A stretch of DNA of 9,084 nt from Bacteroidales bacterium UBA1757 (GTDB lineage Bacteria > Bacteroidota > Bacteroidia > Bacteroidales > UBA1402): NCBI GenBank assembly GCA_002315625.1, contig DCHH01000137.1, forward strand, positions 2,158 to 11,241. Reading direction: 5' to 3'. The notes under the pieces are model-generated. The model made no database searches and had not been told where the DNA came from. It worked only from the letters and a program-made list of their open reading frames with translations. The translations under genes were made by a program, and so were the position numbers. Positions 6,831 through 9,084 of this stretch are shown one piece after another (position 1 is the stretch's first letter; every line of letters begins with the position of its first letter).

Positions 6831-8768
6831 TTATTTGACTTCTTCGAAATCGACGTCGGTAACATTGTCATCCTTGCCGCCATTGCCAGGGTTGGGGTTG
6901 CCACCCTGAGCACCGCCGTTGAAGCCACCGTTGAAACCGGCACCGGGGTTGCCTTGCGCACCGGCATTGCTCTGGTTGTACATTTCCTGTGAAGCGGCCT
7001 GGAAAATGCTGTTCAAATTGGCCATAGCAGCGTCGAGAGCAGCCTCGTCATTGCTCTTGTGGGCCTCCTTCAGCTTGTCCAGAGCGGCCTGTATTTCACC
7101 CTTCTTGTCGGCGGGCAGCTTGTCACCCAGTTCGGTAAGCTGGTTCTCGGTCTGGAAAATCATGCTCTCGGCCTGGTTGAACTTGTCGATACGGGCCTTT
7201 TCCTTGGCATCGGCATCGGCATTTGCCTTGGCCTCATCCTTCATGCGCTGGATTTCGGCATCGGTCAGACCGCTCGAAGCCTCAATACGGATGCTCTGCT
7301 CCTTGCCGGTAGCCTTGTCCTTGGCCGAAACGTTCAGAATACCATTGGCATCGATGTCGAAAGTAACCTCAATCTGGGGCACTCCACGACGGGCAGCAGG
7401 AATTCCGTCGAGATGGAAGCGGCCGATGGTCTTATTGTCGCGGGCCATGGAACGCTCACCCTGCAATACGTGGATTTCCACAGAGGGCTGGTTGTCGGCT
7501 GCGGTGGTGAAAGTCTCCGACTTCTTGGTCGGGATGGTGGTATTCGACTCAATCAGCTTGGTCATGACACCGCCCAGGGTTTCGATACCGAGTGACAGCG
7601 GAGTGACATCCAACAGCAGGACATCGGTCACTTCACCTGTCAGAACGGCACCCTGAATGGCAGCACCTACGGCAACCACTTCGTCGGGGTTGACACCCTT
7701 TGAAGGAACCTTTCCGAAGAAATCCTGAACCAGTTTCTGGATGGCGGGGATACGGGTTGAACCGCCCACGAGAATCACCTCGTCAATATCGGAAGCCTTC
7801 ATGCCGGCATCGCTCAAAGCCTTGCGACAGGGTTCCAGACAAGCCTGGATGTAACGGCTGCAAAGATTTTCAAACTGGGCACGGGTCAGATTCTTGACAA
7901 GGTGTTTGGGAACACCGCCCACCGGCATGATGTACGGAAGGTTGATTTCAGCAGATGTTGAAGACGAAAGTTCAATCTTGGCCTTTTCGGCTGCCTCTTT
8001 CAGGCGCTGAAGAGCCATCGGGTCCTGACGCAGGTCAACACCCTCTTCCTTCTTGAACTCGTCAGCCAGCCAGTCGATGATGGCCTGGTCGAAATCGTCA
8101 CCACCAAGGTGGGTATCGCCGTTTGTTGACTTCACCTCGAAGACACCGTCGCCAAGTTCAAGGATTGAAATATCGAACGTACCGCCGCCAAGGTCGAACA
8201 CGGCAATCTTCATATCCTTGTTCTTTTTGTCAAGGCCGTATGCCAAAGCGGCAGCAGTAGGCTCGTTAACAATACGTTTCACCTTCAGACCGGCAATTTC
8301 ACCGGCTTCCTTAGTGGCCTGACGCTGCGAGTCGCTGAAGTAGGCAGGAACCGTGATGACGGCTTCGTTGACTTCCTGACCAAGATAGTCCTCAGCCGTC
8401 TTCTTCATCTTTTGCAGAATCATGGCGGAGATTTCCTGCGGGGTGTACATACGACCGTCGATATCGACGCGCGGAGTGTTGTTGTCGCCACGTACAACAC
8501 TGTAAGCCATACGGTTCACATCGTTGGTGACGTTATCGTAACGCTCGCCCATGAAACGTTTGATGGACGAAACGGTCTTTTTCGGATTGGTGATGGCCTG
8601 ACGTTTGGCGGGGTCACCCACCTTGCGCTCGCCTCCTTCGACGAATGCTACAATAGACGGAGTGGTACGCTTGCCTTCACTGTTGGCGATGACCACCGGG
8701 TCGTTGCCTTCCAGAACGGCAACACATGAATTGGTAGTTCCAAGGTCAATTCCTATAATCTTTCCCAT
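6831..8768 (-). CDS. dnaK: Chaperone DnaK (Hsp70)
   Basis: Full-length 645-residue cytosolic Hsp70, which binds exposed hydrophobic peptide stretches in an ATP-driven cycle with DnaJ and GrpE. The nucleotide-binding domain shows phosphate-1 GIDLGTTN (6-13), the NEPTAAALAYG connector (168-178), phosphate-2 FDLGGGTFD (191-199) and the adenosine motif VILVGGSTRIP (331-341). The interdomain linker DVLLLDVTP (382-390) leads into the substrate-binding beta domain, with RRGVPQIEVTFDIDANGI (460-477), and the helical lid (about 500-600). A Gly/Asn-rich tail (601-631) with GFNGGFNGG repeats precedes the conserved acidic end DVDFEEVK. Start at 8768 gives the canonical MGKIIGIDLG. dnaJ and grpE are not adjacent here. 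No CIRCE element (HrcA operator) is visible upstream. Codons look strongly biased and G+C-richer than the accessory genes to its left, as expected for a highly expressed core gene. Confidence 0.99.
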   Translation of the reverse strand: MGKIIGIDLGTTNSCVAVLEGNDPVVIANSEGKRTTPSIVAFVEGGERKVGDPAKRQAITNPKKTVSSIKRFMGERYDNVTNDVNRMAYSVVRGDNNTPRVDIDGRMYTPQEISAMILQKMKKTAEDYLGQEVNEAVITVPAYFSDSQRQATKEAGEIAGLKVKRIVNEPTAAALAYGLDKKNKDMKIAVFDLGGGTFDISILELGDGVFEVKSTNGDTHLGGDDFDQAIIDWLADEFKKEEGVDLRQDPMALQRLKEAAEKAKIELSSSTSAEINLPYIMPVGGVPKHLVKNLTRAQFENLCSRYIQACLEPCRKALSDAGMKASDIDEVILVGGSTRIPAIQKLVQDFFGKVPSKGVNPDEVVAVGAAIQGAVLTGEVTDVLLLDVTPLSLGIETLGGVMTKLIESNTTIPTKKSETFTTAADNQPSVEIHVLQGERSMARDNKTIGRFHLDGIPAARRGVPQIEVTFDIDANGILNVSAKDKATGKEQSIRIEASSGLTDAEIQRMKDEAKANADADAKEKARIDKFNQAESMIFQTENQLTELGDKLPADKKGEIQAALDKLKEAHKSNDEAALDAAMANLNSIFQAASQEMYNQSNAGAQGNPGAGFNGGFNGGAQGGNPNPGNGGKDDNVTDVDFEEVK

Positions 8769-8867
8769 AGTTGTAAGTGATTTATTGTGATTACTGATTT
8801 TGTCTGTTAAAAAGTTTTGGCCATGCAGCCGCCCTCCTCACAACAAAACCCGTGCCACAACTCCATT

Positions 8868-8930
8868 CCGCCATTTTGTCGGTAAAACCCACCATTCTGG
8901 CAGAAAAATCCACCCATCTCTGCCAAAACC
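8868..8930. repeat. Three imperfect 21-bp tandem units
   Basis: Units 8868-8888, 8889-8909 and 8910-8930 each begin CC(G/A)CC and contain an A-run near the end. Units 1 and 2 agree at 15 of 21 positions, and units 2 and 3 at 12 of 21. A further CCGCC...AAAACC stretch at 8829-8850 may be a decayed copy. The exact 21-base register supports tandem duplication followed by divergence, though the low identity leaves room for chance in C/A-rich sequence. Confidence 0.45.
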
Positions 8931-8960
8931 GGTTCATTAGGGACAATTAGAGACAATTCA

Positions 8961-9053
8961 GGGAGGAATACAGGGAGGATTAGGGAGGATTAGGGAGGAT
9001 TCATGAGGGAGGATTCATGAGGGAGGATTCATGAGGGAGGATTAGGGAGGATT
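8961..9053 (+). repeat. G-rich minisatellite, GGGAGGA(A/T)T cores
   Basis: Eight GGGAGGA(A/T)T cores start at 8961, 8973, 8983, 8993, 9007, 9021, 9035 and 9045, giving steps of 12, 10, 10, 14, 14, 14 and 10 bases. Two unit types alternate: a 10-mer GGGAGGATTA and a 14-mer GGGAGGATTCATGA. Two decayed 10-base units (gggacaatta, gagacaattc) at 8940-8959 extend the array to the left. The near-identity of the units indicates recent slippage, so copy number probably varies between strains. Confidence 0.93.
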
Positions 9054-9084
9054 CATGCAAGGTAGGGCAACCACCAGCCGCCAC

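Larger units (their letters stand above)
8769..9084. other. Non-coding upstream region of dnaK
   Basis: No convincing gene is seen in these 316 bases. The first 50 bases form an A/T-rich leader before the dnaK start and should contain its promoter, but no good TAnnTTTG box or CIRCE operator was found. From 8829 on the region is made of repeats: C-rich 21-bp units, then a G-rich minisatellite. An ATG at 9055 opens ten codons to the right edge after a GGGAGG; it could be the start of a divergent gene but there is too little to judge. Confidence 0.7.

Noticed and set aside
6919..7656. Long open frame on the plus strand (245 codons) across dnaK
   Set aside because: It is antisense to the fully conserved dnaK coding frame and its translation is Ser/Ala/Leu-rich with no recognisable domain; long antisense frames are common opposite G+C-rich, codon-biased genes.
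8769..8860. CIRCE/HrcA heat-shock operator before dnaK
   Set aside because: No TTAGCACTC-N9-GAGTGCTAA-like inverted repeat is visible.
8983..9002. Telomere-like TTAGGG repeats
   Set aside because: TTAGGG occurs only as a by-product of joining GGGAGGATTA units; the true period is 10 or 14, not 6, and the context is a bacterial chromosome.
8868..9053. CRISPR array
   Set aside because: Units are contiguous or nearly so, with no unique spacers of 25-40 bases, and no cas genes are present.

Overview
The window looks like a chromosomal segment from a Bacteroidota bacterium, most likely order Bacteroidales and possibly a Prevotella relative. The reasons are a Bacteroidales-type DnaK with a Gly/Asn-rich C-terminal linker, a large FtsX/MacB-type permease of the kind found in tandem in Bacteroidales, a lipoprotein signal with a LamG-like domain, a DUF1593 protein, and a TAnnTTTG promoter element. 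The genus assignment is a guess from sequence feel, not from a search.

Layout. Positions 1-474 (+) carry the 3' end of an ABC-transporter FtsX-type permease. Straight after it (479 to about 635, +) lies what appears to be the remnant of a second tandem permease: its N-terminal start is joined, out of frame, to a membrane segment from the middle of the protein. The remnant stops at a 13-bp-arm palindrome (626-668). Everything from 668 to 8768 is on the minus strand and converges on the permease genes. Reading from the right, the genes are dnaK (8768-6831) with a clear intrinsic terminator (6765-6799); a polytopic membrane acyltransferase-like protein (6686-5499); an archaeal-type ATPase with a C-terminal PD-(D/E)XK-like nuclease domain (5351-3879); a secreted DUF1593 nucleoside-hydrolase-like protein (3808-2492); a RhuM-Fic/Doc fusion (about 2504-1413); and a LamG-like lipoprotein (1330-668).

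How the parts relate. DnaK is core housekeeping and has its own terminator. The acyltransferase has a plausible Bacteroidales promoter just downstream of that terminator. The ATPase is preceded by three copies of a short motif arranged direct-inverted-direct, overlapping its proposed promoter, which suggests local or self-regulation. DUF1593 and RhuM-Fic abut or overlap and are probably cotranscribed, an odd pairing of a cell-envelope enzyme with a putative intracellular Fic-type toxin or regulator. The block 668-6686 looks like accessory cargo between a decayed transporter operon and dnaK. The ATPase and RhuM-Fic genes look more A+T-rich by eye than dnaK and the permease.

The right edge (8829-9057) is non-coding but highly structured: about three 21-bp imperfect tandem units, then a G-rich minisatellite with eight GGGAGGA(A/T)T cores in mixed 10- and 14-bp units. 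The strongest candidates for follow-up are the RhuM-Fic fusion, the ATPase-nuclease with its triple operator-like motif, the palindrome at the permease scar, and the minisatellite upstream of dnaK.
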